Shown one piece after another: positions 13,901-28,900 of a DNA stretch of 64,000 bases. The first letter of the stretch is position 1, and each line of letters starts with the position of its first letter. Origin of the DNA: Megamerina dolium (Eukaryota > Arthropoda > Insecta > Diptera > Megamerinidae); assembly GCA_963854835.1 (NCBI GenBank), contig OY978529.1:43272055-43336054 (forward strand), in the 5' to 3' direction. The position numbers were made by a program, and so were the translations under genes. Below the pieces are notes generated by a model. The model was not told the DNA's origin. It made no database searches and saw only the letters and a program-made list of their open reading frames with translations.

Positions 13901-16900
13901 TTTGTCTATCTTGGAATCAGCATTAACAGCAGTAACGACGTCAGCCTGGAGATATTACGAAGGATCACTCTTGCAAACACGTGCTACTTTTTGCAATTGA
14001 GAAGTCGAGCCCGCTCTCAAAGAACGAAAACTACACTCTACAAGTCTCTCATTATGCCTGTCCTTACATATGGCGCTGAAGCCTGGACAATTTCCATCTC
14101 GGATGAGCGAATGCTTGGAGTTTTCGAGAAAAAAGTCCTACGCAAGATCTTTGCACTTATTTGTGTTGGTGGCGAGTACCGAATAAGGTACAACCATGAG
14201 TTGTACGAGCTGTATGCCGATATTAACATAGTAAAGCGCACCAAAATCCAGCAGCTGCGCTGGCTAGGTTATGTCGAGCGAATGGAAGAACACGTTTCAG
14301 CTAAGAAGGTGTTATATTCGGAACCCGCTGGATTTAACTGGAGCCAGCTAACGAAGAACAGAGATGGCGGGCGAAGCATGTTATATTCGGCACAAATCGA
14401 TATTCGGTTGTTATGGCCACATAAGTAAGTACGTAAGCGGCTAATATAAGTAGAATCGTTCTAATGCTGTCAAAAATTTAACACATATGGAGGAGAAGCT
14501 CGGCCAATGGGCACTTTGGAGTATATGAGTGCAACATATTTACTTCATTTTTATTTATTATTTACCAAACCATTTTATTTATGACAATGAAATGTCAAAG
14601 ATGTTTACTTCCGTAAACAGAGCTGTTTTAAGTTTTTATTTCATATATAAAAATTGTTTAAATATCATAAATTCTGGTATTTAATTTATAAAATGTTTTA
14701 AAAATTGTGAAATTATTTTGTTCTTCTCAATTTAGGTTCTTCTCAGGTTTCGCTATTATTTAAAAATATATTGATAAGTAACATCCCTGTACTTTGTCGA
14801 AAAATTGTAAAAGGTTGGCACCGCACAGAAGTTAAGCGACATACTCCGTCCATACATAATTATACACACTATGTCTGACACTGTGTTGTTGTTTTCATAT
14901 GTAATTGTCGCTGATAAAAACTTTTCAAGGGGTTCTTTGAATAACTCAGAATGTTCGTTCAAGATTTAAATAAAATTTGTTCATTTTATTGCAATCAGCC
15001 AGCAAATTTTCTACTAGAATTATCGCTATTACAATTGTTAGTTTTTCTTTTGTTTAGCAATAAATAGTAATGCTAGTGTATTCACAAAATGAACATTAAA
15101 ACAGAAACAGAAACAATATTGCTCTGGTCAAGGCAATAAAATGGCGCGCTTACACAATCTACATACATATGTATATAGTACGTATGTACTGGTAGTACAT
15201 AAAACAAACATATACTCATACTAATATAAGCTAGAGCAATAACCGAAATAATAGTAATTTTTATTACCGCATTGCAGAACATTTGCAGTGCAGTCGAAAT
15301 GAGTGAATACACAGTAAAACAGCGAAATTATTCCCACCGCGACAAGCGCAATAGTTTTGGCGCATATTTTTTACGGGTTTTCTCAAATGGCGTGCCAAAC
15401 CAAAATCTTAACCAAAGTATAAAATAAGAAAATTGCACATAATTTGATTTTGGTGGGATGGATGCAACGATTACTAAGGCCACTAAGCAGTTGTGGTGTT
15501 GCTGCGATTATAATAGTTCAGTTACAAATGCTTTTTTTTTACAGATTTTTTGCGAATGTAGGTGAGGTGAAGTGAATTCAAAGTATCATACTTAAAGTAT
15601 TTTCAATAAATCCATAGTTATTTCAACAATTTTTTTGTGTTTTCTTTTCAAATTGAATATAAATCTCGTATAGATTTAAGTAAGACTATAAAATCTTGTA
15701 TCAGATAGATTTACTTGCAACAATGAAAATGACCGTGTAAATCTGAACTATGAACATATTACACTAATGCATAAAAGGGATGCCCATAAACTCATGTACA
15801 TACTTAACTACGGAGAAGATGAGATGAACAAATTTATTGGTCCCACTTGTACGAGATTCCTCGTAAATAAATAATATCACAAGGCACACATCATATTTTA
15901 TCAGAACTGGATTTATTTTAAGTACAAATTACATATGAGTATTAAATAAAATTTGCTATAAATTATATTCGATAGAATCCAAATGTTTTTTGCATATGAA
16001 GAGGCGTGCACATAAAATGTACACATTACCGACGGAAGCAATAAATTAAATTTATGGAAATATTGTAAATACCGATCAAAATGAGCAAAGGAATGAGCAC
16101 ATAAGCATACAATATACACCACGAAATTGAATGAAATGTTTTGTTTTTACAAATAGCGCACACACAAACACACACAAGTACGCGAGCATGCGAGGGTGGG
16201 TTAATATGCTACTGAAAATTGAAATAAGGAACACTCTATTCGGCTGTTTTATTTTTCAACCCATTGTCGTAGTCATATGTGCTGGTACGACTGCTTCGAA
16301 ATTGAGGAAACTAGTAGTAGATGATTCCAATCAATGCTGTAGAGTCCCCATAATACTTTTCACAGTTTTGTTTGGTTTGCATTATGGTTTTTTTCGCGCA
16401 AAAAAATAGTGTTTAAGGAGCACCCAAATTCAGTTTTTTGTCTTAATTTTACGAAAATGCTCGTAGGGGACTATTTTGAATGGTCGTCACAATAAAACTA
16501 TTTCAGAGAACTATCTAAAAATTCGGGTTCATCGACCATTTTTTTTTATTTCCTCGATTATATTTGCTCTCGTAAAGCCAACTTCAGATAAGTGGCACCT
16601 TATTCCTATCATCCAGTTAATTTAGGAAGTTATGGCATTCTAGGACTGATTAGTGGTGCACTATTTGCTTGTTTATATTTGCTTTAATTATAGCTTAGCT
16701 GTCTGATAGTCTGACCTACTTATTTTCGCCGGTTTCGAAAGGCAGAACTCTTGTGACATCACTTTTTCTAAGCTCTGTCGCAGAGTTCTTTTAGATTCTT
16801 TTCCATGGCAAATTGTTACTGCCGATAGGTGGGTACCGTTAGAAAGAAAAATCTTTCCGATCTTAAATTTGTAATGCTTCTGCCGGCGATTGAACCCACG

Positions 16901-19900
16901 ACCTACAGATCAGAGGGCCAACACACTAACCCACTGAGCTACGTCAAAATATTGTCTGTAGTTAAGTGTAATTTCCATCTAGGTGCTGTCATTCCTGCCC
17001 CAATACCTTGGAACCTTTTTACCCATCAGTATATCACATTTGTGCATGTTTTTTTTTTTAACCGCACTGGAGTGGATTCTCAATTAATTCTATCACCTCA
17101 TAGATTTTTTCCAAGCTCAGGGTTGGAACTTTCCAATCACTACACCCGACCATATATTTGCCAGGTATGAGTCACTGTAGTATTTTCAGGTGCCTTTTGT
17201 GGTCCCCTTCTTTCAATTTGGAGATTTTTTTTGGAGAGTTGAGAAGCGTTAAACCGCATGATATTGAAGCCTAGTGTACAAGTCCATTTCTGAAGATAAT
17301 GTTGTAATTTTTTGCATACGAGTAAAGTTTATGGCGCCCTGCAGCTAAATTTAAAGATCTTACAGATCATATTCACGCATATTTGGGAACAACTGATTAG
17401 TCAAATTGCTCGATTGTTGACATTTTTTGAAGAAGTATTGCTCGATTATACGACTGAAGAACTAACAAAAATAAATAAAAAAGTAGCGACTGTGGCGGCG
17501 TATTTTATTTTATATATATTCGCTCATTTTATATATTTTCAAAAATTATTTTCTCTTGTAGTTTTTTTCGAAATGAAAAATATTCAACAAAGCCTTCCTT
17601 AGGCGTCTCTAGGACAACACCGCTTGCATTGCCTTATTGCCTGTATGCGAAAGGGAAACGTATTAAGGCATGTAGAAGTAGTGTTGATGGAAAGGAAAAA
17701 CTTTAGGGCAAAACATTGACATCGTTGAGAAAGAGAGAGAAAGAGAGAGAGAGAGATATACAGAGAGTTGCTTTATGCTGCAGCCTACTCACAAAGCATA
17801 ATATAATAACAAAGGATGTATGCGCTCGCATTAAAGGGCTTTACGTCATATACAAGAACAATTGTTTGCGAACAAAAATGTTTTAAATATTTTTAGATTC
17901 TTTAAATATTCTATAGGAAATTCATGTAGAATTTCTTTTACAATTGCAAGGAAATCTCTTTGCAAAAAAAAAAAAAAAAAATTCTGCAAAATCTAATAAA
18001 TCAAAAATTCAAGACAGGATTAATTCGTAATCATAATCTGCAGAAGCAGCTTTTTTTCGTAAGGCCTTATACTATATAAGAACATACAGCAATAAAAATA
18101 ACAGAGTGGAATTGTTGCATGCAACAAATTCACTGTTGCTGTCATACACACCCACATACACCCACAAACGTTTCTTCCACTGTATTTGCCTTTTCTTTCC
18201 ATAAACACCTACTTACCACCTAAGTATTATATCATATTTCGCCTCTTCTATTCGTATTTGTTCCAACTTAAAGTCAAACTGGCAACACTTAATTCTTTTT
18301 GCAATCATCAACACCCACACTCACCCAGATGACGTCTGGTTGTGTTACCCCTCATTAGGTTCGTTGTAGGTACCCACAATTTGCTTGAATTGTTACCTAC
18401 AAACGTACAAATGCATAACTGACTGACTACATATGCAGTAATAGCGTTTGTGTTGTTATTGTTTTAATTGAAATTACTTGTAATTTTTTGCATTCTTAAA
18501 TTTGCTATTCGCACTCGAGCAAGTTGAACGTCAACACAACAGTAATACTCGTAACAATGACAAACATGCTCATAAATGTCTGTGCATTACAATGCGTGTC
18601 GCTCAGGACATTGGCTTATGCGGCTTCAATTTTGTTCTTATTGTTGTTGTTTGTTTGTTTTAATTCTTTTTTTTCGGTTTCGTTTTTTTTTCCATCTTTG
18701 TGGTACTCTTAAGCGCCACAATTTATATAGTGTTGTTGAGCTTTTGCATGTTTTTCATTGTCCACGAACGCTTTCATTTGCATATTTAAAAAATTATGGT
18801 AATTAAAATTGTTGTTTATTATTTATTTGTATGCAATTATACTGGGTGTTTTAATCCAATAGAGAGAAACGCTGACTTTATGGCCATTTGACATTTAATT
18901 CGTCAATTTGCGGCATATATTCGTATTATGGGCCAACTGAGACGATTTTTCGCAACACAATTTACTAAATGAACTCCTATCTTACGTAATCACGAAGGAA
19001 ATATCGCCAGTGTTAAGGATGATCCAAATCCATCGCTTTGTCATCATGCACAAGAATTTGGCTCGCAGCCATTGATTTGGTGCAAAATTTTGCTGTTGCC
19101 GTTAATGGCTACAGCAATTTGTTCAAAATTTAAGACGCACAACAGTAATGGAAGAGAAGCTCGGCCAATGATCCCTTTGGGGCTTTAAGTGCCACATATT
19201 TATTTTTTTTTATTTTTTACTTGAAACACTATAAGTACTATAAGTATTTAAAAGAATTTTTTATGTCGTTTAAAAACACCCTGTATGAGTAAATACGAAA
19301 CACTTAAGTGGTTGAGATAGGATCTTGAAATGAACAAGTTCATTGACATTACAAAAATATGAACATGAGAAATAAATTATTGTTGAACAAATAGACTAGA
19401 CTATGTACATTAGGGCCACTCTAGCTAGGTGCAAAAGTACTACTTTGGTTTAAGTAAACAATTGAAGAGTCAAGTCCTCTTTCGAGAAACGAAAACTACA
19501 CTTTACGAGTCTCTCATCATGTCTGTCCTTATACATAGCCCCAAAGCCTGGACAATCTTCACTTCAGATGAGGGATTGCTCGGAGTTTTCAAGAGAAAAG
19601 CCTTACGCAAAATCTTTGTACCTATTTGCGTTGGTTTCGAGTATCGAATGAGATACACGCATGAGCTATATGAACTGTATGCTGACACCGACGTAGTAAG
19701 GCTCATCAAAATACAGCGGTTGTGCTGGCTAGGCCACGTCGGGCGAATGGAGGAAGTCGCTCCAGCTGAGAAGGTGTTATATTCGGAATACGCTGGTGGA
19801 CAACGCAGAAGAGGCAGACCTAATTTTTGATGGAAATAGCACATACTGGAGAATTTGACGGGGTTTGGAAATAGAATTTTGCTGGGAAAATTTAACTACT

Positions 19901-22900
19901 CATTGACACATTCAACAAAGAAAAACCTAGGCTTTCTGGTAAAAAAAAAAAATATATATATATATTTGTTCTATTTAAAATTTCAGAAATCCAAATGCTG
20001 CTTGAGCATAGGCATTTCTTCTTCGAAATAAACAACAAACAATATAAAATGCAAGTAAGGAAAAAGCAATATGATAGATAAGGAAAACAATTAAATTTTC
20101 TAATTTCCTAATTTCCTACAGGATCATATTAATTAACTACATATCATCAACGATTAATAATTGGCACTCCATACACATGCTTCACTTTTTAGTGGTGGCT
20201 ATATCCTTGCAAAATGACACTGTCATATTTTTTTATGACATTCTAAGTAAAAAGTAATATATTTATAACATATACAGTAGCACTGCAAATAGCAGCAATA
20301 ATAACAAGAGCTATCGTTTACTCTACGATGACGATGACAACAAGAAGAAGAAGAAGAAGATGCAAAGCACTAAAATAAAATTTCAAATTAAATTTCCTTC
20401 TGCAAAAAAAAAAAAAAACAAATAGAAAATCATATATATTTTTTTATACTTGTATATATGTACATGTGTAAGTATATATATTAATATATACGCTTTTTAA
20501 AATATGTATCTCATGATCTTTATGTAACCATATAAAGTATATGCTACATACGAGTACATATATTGTAGAATAGGGAACGCGCAAGAAAAATCAATATAAG
20601 CTTTTAAGCGCATCAGGCGGAAAATTTAATTCATACACATTCGTTTTTTTTTTTTTTGTATATAACATCCATATGCATGCATGTAGAATGCAGAGTTTTG
20701 TATGCCCAAAAATATGCTTATATGATATTCACCCTCATAGTAATAGACGTGTGACTAGACTGCAAGCATAAAGGATGAAAGGTGAAGGATGATAGGCAAA
20801 TAGGCAAATAGGCAAATTCATTGAACATTTCGTTGAGTGGATTGAACTACAACACATACTTATGCGTATGCTAGAACACTTACTCAAGTACCAGAAGTAG
20901 TCGTCAATTTTTTTTATGTTCGTGCGGTTATTGAACAAAGCGGAGTATTATATTTATTCTAAAAACTGTCCCCTTTGTTGAATAATCGCGAATTTCATAT
21001 AATTTGTAGTCCAATACCACTGTAAATAGAAGATATAATGTACTTTACTTGAAACCAAAGCTACTAAAATGATATGGTTCGATGATATCCATTCAAAATA
21101 TTCGACATGTACGACATGAGACACTTAGCCCTTTAGTGAACACCATGCCTCACATTTCTATGACGAATTCCCTTTTGATGAGGTTAATGTTATTTAAGCA
21201 AACGATTTATTGGAAAGTTTTTCATTCATAATGATTTAAAGGTTGGTCATCGATTAAATGAGATAAATATGATAAATTAAATTTTTAAAAAATTTAATTA
21301 AAATATAAAATAATATCTAAGTAAACTCTTCTTAACTAAGTACTGTAGAATGTAGGTACAATGTTACATATACATATATTTACTATTCATCAACACGCTA
21401 ACATCAACATTTTGGGTGCAACTTAAAACATACTTACAATGAAGAATAAAATATAAAGAATCTCACAATATATACTCACAGATAATATTAAGCTTATAAC
21501 ATAAAATCATCACTGAATAAAAGAATCACAATGTACTTCACACCCTTATATGTACATATGTGTATGTACACTATATAAGTACCACTTATATATCTTGTAA
21601 TAAAAAAAATAAATACATAGACTAAATAGGTATGCCAACACCGAAGGCTAAATACACAACACATCATTACACACCGTCATTTGATCGAGTTAAAAAATTA
21701 TCTATTTATACAAAAAGCTAAAAGTCCGGATTGGCAATGGTCAGTAGTCAGCATCAGTTGAAAAATGTATTTACGAGGGCTATCCCAGAACTACCCGACC
21801 TAACAAAGGAAACACAACAAATTTGGGAAAATTTTTCTTTATTTCTCAATATAATCTCCTTTTAGCTCAATACACTTTTCCCAGCGATGTTCTATAGCTT
21901 CGATACCCTGTTTATAGTATAAACTGTCTAGCTCATTAAAATAGCCATCTACCGCAGACTCCACCTCTTCATTTTTTGCAAATCTTCGACCACCAAGTCA
22001 TTTTTTCAAATTTGGAAATAGAAAGTAATCCGAAGGAGCTAAATCTGGCGAATAAGATGCATGCTGAAGCAATTTGAGCTTTAACTCATTGATTTTGGCC
22101 ATCGCAATAGCGGATGTGTGAACTGGTGCATTGTCTTGATGAAACAACACTTTCTTTTTTGCCAAATGCGGCCTTTTTTCTTTAATTTCATCACTTAAAC
22201 GCTGCAACAAATTAGCATAATACTCGCCGTTGATTGTTTTTCCTTTTTGAAGATAATCAATAAAAATTATCACACGGGCTTCCCAAAAAAAAAAACAGAC
22301 GCCATAACCTTGCCTGCAAATGGAATTGTCTTCGCCTTCTTTGGACACGATTCTCCCCTTTCAGTCCACTGTATTGATTGCTCCTTTGTCTCAGGTGTGA
22401 AGTGGTGGACCCATGTCTCATCCATGGTTACGAATCGACACAAAAACTCGGCTTTATTACTGTGAAACATCGCCAAACACTCTATAGAAACATCTTCACG
22501 ACGTTGTATTTGTTCTATTGTGAGCAAACGCGGCACCCATCTTGCATACAGCTTTTTCATCTCCAAATTTTCGGTCAATATACGATATATAGCACTTTTT
22601 GAAATGCCTGTAATTTCACCTAGCATTTTGTGGATTTTCTTAAACGTTTCTCGTGTGGAGTGAGACTTTTCAAATGAAAGTATTGAATTACATAACGGTG
22701 ACAAATTTTTTCCATGGTTACAAATTCACTGAGGTCATTAACTTTCGATGGCTCCAAAGAAAAAAAATACTAAACAATGTGACGCTTCGAAACTTAAAAC
22801 ATATGTTTTATAAGGTTGCCACCTTTCACCAAAGTAATTATTTTCAAAATACTGCCGCCATCTATATGGGTAGTTCTGGGACCACCCTCGTATGTATAAG

Positions 22901-25900
22901 GAACAAAGAATAAATATTGAGGATGGTATTATGAGTTCCGAAGCGAATGAATCTTCACACGAATTTATTTATTTTGTATTGGGAGTAGCGAAGCGATACA
23001 ATAATTTTGCTTTGAAATATCAAAATTGTCAAATTTTAATGAACTCGATTGTCAAGTACACTTCTTTTTTTGCTATGTCAACAGCAAATAAAAGCACTTT
23101 TCATAGTTTGCCAATTTTTGAAGATATTTCTTTAAGGAAAAACATCAACCTAGTTTTAGATCTTTTGGAACGTTCTTGGATCCAAAGGAAGCGTTAGCTT
23201 GTCTACCTTTAGGGACCTTATTAGAAATAATATGACTAGTAAATTTCTTTTTTGCTAAACACCAAATACCAAAAATACCCAAAACCGTGTTTTCTATCAA
23301 ATCATAGACTAAAATTGATTCTGCTTAAAACATATTAAATATTAACCGATTTCGATGTTTAATAACTTGTTGGAAAAGTCATTAAATCTCTTTATGAAAT
23401 TACTACATTGTGGAAGATTTTATATTATTTTATTTTATATTAATACATAAAAATGGTCAATGAACTATATATCTTTGAAACCAAAACAGAAGTTCGCGAG
23501 GTGGCAACCCTAATCATAATCTCTGGACCTTATTAATTTATTTTTTCCTGATCTTTTTAACAGGACCACCTACCTATGCCTATGTAGAAATGTTTTTTTT
23601 AGATTCTAAGTAAAATCGATACACTCTAATGGTCACACACTGACTTCAGGATTTCGTTCATTACATATCAAAATTGTTTAATAATTTGCCGGGAATCTTT
23701 CGTATTATCGCAACCGGGATAGACAACTATTGCAATTTATCCTCGGTGAATGGTTAAGTGCCTTCACTTTGACTCCTACAGACAAAAGCTTATGTGGGAT
23801 TTTAGGCAGAAATGCAACAATGTATTATCACTCTACCACACGAATGTACCGTGTAATTCTCACACACATACACATGCGCACCTACAGAGTATTTACAATC
23901 AGAGCACTCCAAAATGTCTGCGGTTGCTATATACTTAAATGCAATTTACTTATACATCCTCGTATATAATATATGTTTGTAGATACTTACATAATAGCGC
24001 TACAAATGTTTTTTTTTTGCTTTGTATGAAAAACTGTCTGACACGTGCCGTGATGTTAAGTATAGGTTAACATTTGTTTGTTTGCGATTAAAATGTAGGT
24101 GAAGCCGTTTTGTTTCTAAGCATTTGTTGCATACATTTATGTGTTGCAAAAATAGAAAGTTGTTTCTAAAAGCTATAGTTGTTGTTGTTGTTGTTGTTGC
24201 TTTGTTATCTGTTGTACGATTCTCAAACAAGAAATAAATTCTTGTGAGATACATAAGTACTTGAAATGAGGTGACACTAGTGAATGCAACGTAAATTAAG
24301 TGGTATTTTTAAATTTATTGTACTGTAAAAGTGTGCCGCCGAAAATTTATAAACTTTTAAGCTTCTTACGTTCATCTTCATGTATAGAATGCGCTCACTG
24401 CGCAAATGAAGTGCACAGTGTTTTAGTGAATGTAAACCCACATATATAGTTTCGTCTGGTGTCTGCATAGCATTTCAAGAATTACACGAATTTTTTGAAT
24501 AGTCCATACACAAGATTTGCACAGTTTGAACCTAATTGAATAACCAGGTCTTGAGATTTCTCAATACGATTAAGTATTTCTTAAGGGCTTTTTTACTATA
24601 CTGCACATATTTTTATTCCTATTGTTTTCATTCAAGAATCAAACTTTATTTACTCCATTGAAAGTGAATATTCTCAATTTATTTATTTATTTCTTTAATT
24701 TAGGAAAACATTTCTAGTCGTTTTCCTTTATCCAATTTTAGTTCTCTTTGTATTAAAAAAAATTTTATAAAATAATTTATATACTAAATTGTTTTGGTTT
24801 TAAAAATAATATAAATGAAGAACAATTTCACCTTTCAATTTGACATCTATGTACTTTCATTTTTTGTACTGTACAGAGATGTTATTTATCGATATCTTTT
24901 GATTTGAACGAGAAAAATGTTAATATTAAGAAGAAAAGGAAATGGAAGAGTGTTGCAACTAAATTATTTCAATATTATTGATAAATTTTATCAATTAAAT
25001 AATTAGAATTTGTTCTATGTATTTGACATTTATGTATAAAATAAAAACCAAATCAACTCTGTTTGAATGAATTTGGGGCAAGCAGTATATCCGTCAGTAT
25101 CGAAAAGATTTTTCTTTCGAATGGTACCCACCTGTCGGCAAGCAATTGGCAATTCTTCCGACAGTAACAACTTGCCATGAAAAAGCTTCTAAAAAGAACT
25201 CTGTGACAAAGCTCAGAAAAAGTGATGTCACAAGTGTTCTGCCGTTCGGAACCGGCTAAAATAAGTAGGTCCATTCTAATACTGTCCAAAATTTAAGACG
25301 CACAACAGTAATAGAAGAGAAGCTCGGCCAATGAGCCCTTTGGGGCTTTAAGTGCCACATATTTTTTTTTTATTTATAGTATATCCGTCAGACTTTAAAA
25401 GCTAAATGTCGCGCAAAGGAAACTCATTGCAATGCAATTATCTAACGATCTCAATGTTGTGAGAATTTCAGCTGCTCCATGAAATGCTCCATTAATGCAT
25501 ACTAATGGAACCGTGGTAAATGCTTACCACAGTATCAGGACAATCTATAGGAAATCCTAGCTTGCAAATGATTATGGTGCTAGTCTGCTGTATTTGTATG
25601 GGAGATTAGAGTTATTGAAGACTCTTTGAATACTTCGATCAAAAGCGAAATATTACCCTTGCTGCAGTTGTCATCCTGAAATATTGGGGAGTATTATTAT
25701 TAAGGCTATGATGCACCGCGACCTGAAGATCTTCTGTGCAGATTGGGAAGTATTCACACCAATCACATGATTTTCCCAAGTTTTGTAAAATTAACTATAC
25801 TTGCAGAGGCATGAATTGAAGAGCCAGCACTTGCCTCATCTTTTGCCTAAAGGAGGGATGGGCATTTTGTCAACCTTCCTTTGTCCTTCCTTTTACTACT

Positions 25901-28900
25901 TTCTTTCAAGTTAGGTATTAAATTCCGGCGTTCATAATTTTTTATATATTTTGAAAATAATTCACTTGAACTTTCGAATGAAAAATAAAAGACTAAGCAA
26001 TGCAAATATATATAATATATTAAAAAAAAATCTCCTTACAGTCGGCTGGGGCCGACCAAATTATACCCTGCATATGTAGAGGTATATATAAAAAGTTTGC
26101 TCGTATATCCATCCTTTTCTTCCACTACTTTGTATAGGACCCACATTAAGAAGCAGGCGTACCTCACCAATTTTGGAGGATCAATTTCTGACTATAATAC
26201 TAAACTACATAGGTTGCAATGGGTTGACCTAGACGTATTAATTAGTAAGTTATGGTTGTTTTAATGTTTAAGATAAATCCGAGACTTTGTACGGAAGCTA
26301 TATAAAAAGAGGGCGTGACGTATCTCTTTCTGGTATATCTAATTAATTTTTCAATATCAATCCACACCTTAAATTTGGTTGTCCTACGCTAAATGGTTTG
26401 TAAGTTATGGAGCTTAAAAGTTTTAGTTTAATTCCCTCGACTTTGTATGGGAGACCTATGAAGGAGTGGGCGTGGCACACTGATTTTCTGCCCGATTATT
26501 TCCGACTACAATATTAATCTAAGTGTCAATTATGGTTATTCTATACGGAAGATTGCCGAAGTTACAGCTGTTTCAATTTAAAATTTGTATGGGGGCTACG
26601 ATAAACAATGGGCGTGGTGCGCCCATTTTCTGTGAGCCTCGTTGTCCTACGCTAAATGGTTTGTAAGTTATGGAGCTTAAAAGTTTTAGTTTAATTCCCT
26701 TGACTTTGTATGGGAGACTCATGAAGGAGTGGGCGTGGCACTTTGATTTTCAGCCAGATTTTTGCCGACTACGATATTAATCTAAGTGTCAATTATGGTT
26801 ATTCTAGACGGCAGATTGCCGAAGTTACAGCTGTTTAAATTTAAAATTTGTATGGGGGCTACGATAAACAGTGGGCGTGGTGCGCCCATTTTATGTGAGC
26901 CTAGTTGTTCGTACAATACTAATCCATACCTTAAATCTCGTTGTCCTGCGCTAAATGGTTTGTAAGTTATGAAGCTTAAAAGTTTCAGTTTAATTCCTTT
27001 GACTTTGTATGGGAGACTCATGAAGGAGTGGGCGTGGCACACTGATTTTCTGAAAGATATTTGTCGACTACGATATTAATCTAAGTGTCAATTATGGTTA
27101 TTTTAGGCAGGAGATTGCCGAAGTTACAGCTGTTTCAATTTAAAATTTGTATGGGGGCTACGATAAACAGTGGGTGTGGTGCGCCCATTTCCTGTGAGCC
27201 TAGTTGCTCGTACAATACTAATCCACACCTTAAATCTCGTTATTCTACGCTGAATAGTTTGCAAGTTATAACCGGTAACATTTTTTTTAATTTCAGCAAC
27301 TTTGTATGGGAGACCCAAAAAGCAGTGGGCGTGGCACACTGATTTTCTGCCATATTATTTCTGACTACCATGTTAATCTCAGTGTCAATTATTGTTATTC
27401 TGGACAGAAGATTGTAGAAGTTACAGCTGTTTCAATTTAAAAGAAGTACAGACACTTTGTATGAGAGCTACGCTAAAAAGTAGGCGTGGCTCAGCGACTT
27501 TTAGCGAGGTTATATAGTAGTATAATATAAGTCTATGTGCCAAATATTGTTGTCCCAAATGGTATATTATGTGAGTTATAGCAAGTTAAAGATTTTGAAA
27601 ATTTCGAGGTTAGTCGCTTTGAATGCTTGGTGTGGGCGTGGTTATTGACCGATCATGCCCAATATCAATCCCCTCCGTACCCTTGGATCATAGATTACTT
27701 ATGCCAAATTTCATCGAAATAGCTCAATATTTACTCAAGTTATCGTGCGAACCAGCCAGGTGACAGACAGACGGACGGACGGACGGACGGACGGACGGAC
27801 ATCGTTAAATCGAAAATTTAATCGACGCTGATCACGAATATATATCTATGTCTATATCTCCGGAGATTCCTTCAAGTGGACACAAACATCTGACCGAAAT
27901 GAATATACCATGCATATTGCATTATGCAGGGTATAAAAATTGGAGTAAATTTTTACCATCCTGATTTCGTTTTATAATCTACGAGATTTCTCGAAATTGC
28001 CTTAATGCCATAATAAGTATTGAAAGATTTAGATATTTTAACTCTCATTAGTCTTTAAATAGCACTGATAAATTGAAAGTGCACATATTAAAATATTTGA
28101 TTAGACAAGACCTTCAGACGTCTGATGTGTGCGTTAATTTGAGTTATTGTTATGCATATTTCCCACTCTGATGTAAGTAATATTATTGTGAAACACTCAA
28201 ACATCATTTGGCTGACTTCAACGTCCATGGAGGGTTAATTAATTTATTACACCACCTAATTATATTTCAATTGGACAGTTGGCGCGTAGATATGCAAACT
28301 TGAGTCGTTTTTGAAAACGGTCAACAGGTTTTTGAAACTTTCTGTGAAAATCATAGGAAAAGTATTTGGAGAAAATAATTGTGATATACTTTTTATGTAG
28401 AAATATATTAATTGGAATGGCTTTTAGAAACGTTTTAAAAGAAAGAAGGTATAGAAAGTAGAAAAGAAAAATTTAATTGATTGACCATCCGCCAAACAGT
28501 GCTCTAAAATGTTACTTTTCTGTTATGCTTCCTTGAGGGTGAACCATGTGCCATAAACAGTCGGTTAGTGGGAAATTTTTTTTTTTTTTTTTACTAATTA
28601 TTTTCCTTATTTGTATGAGTAGAAAATGTTTCATTATCGACTTACCTTTAGCAGATAAATTCAAATATATCAATAAAAATATCCATGAGCATTTATTGAG
28701 TCTACCAGTAGGGAAACTGCTGCAATCCCAATTACATCGTTGGAATCGTTGTTGTATCAATGTGGGCAGTGCTATTATGGCAATATTATTCAAAAGACGA
28801 TCAAATGTTTTCGATGAAGTACAACTGGATTTGATCGTGGCCGATATTAAACGCCATATTTCAATAATATAAATGATTGGCAATATAATGGTGTTTATGC

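Noticed and set aside
16870..16950. Possible tRNA gene (A- and B-box-like sequence), also at 55,730-55,790
   Set aside because: Both are heads of SINEs with a shared non-tRNA body; no complete cloverleaf was verified.
22892..23197. 101-codon plus frame next to the mariner
   Set aside because: No family recognised; length not remarkable for this region and no repeat or exon support.
27085..27342. 85-codon frame found almost identically at 31,523-31,780
   Set aside because: Both lie inside copies of the same dispersed repeat; the frame is a shadow of the monomer, not a conserved gene.
27770..27800. CRISPR-like regular GGAC repeats (also 31,081 and 51,177)
   Set aside because: Simple tetranucleotide runs without spacers, in a eukaryotic genome.
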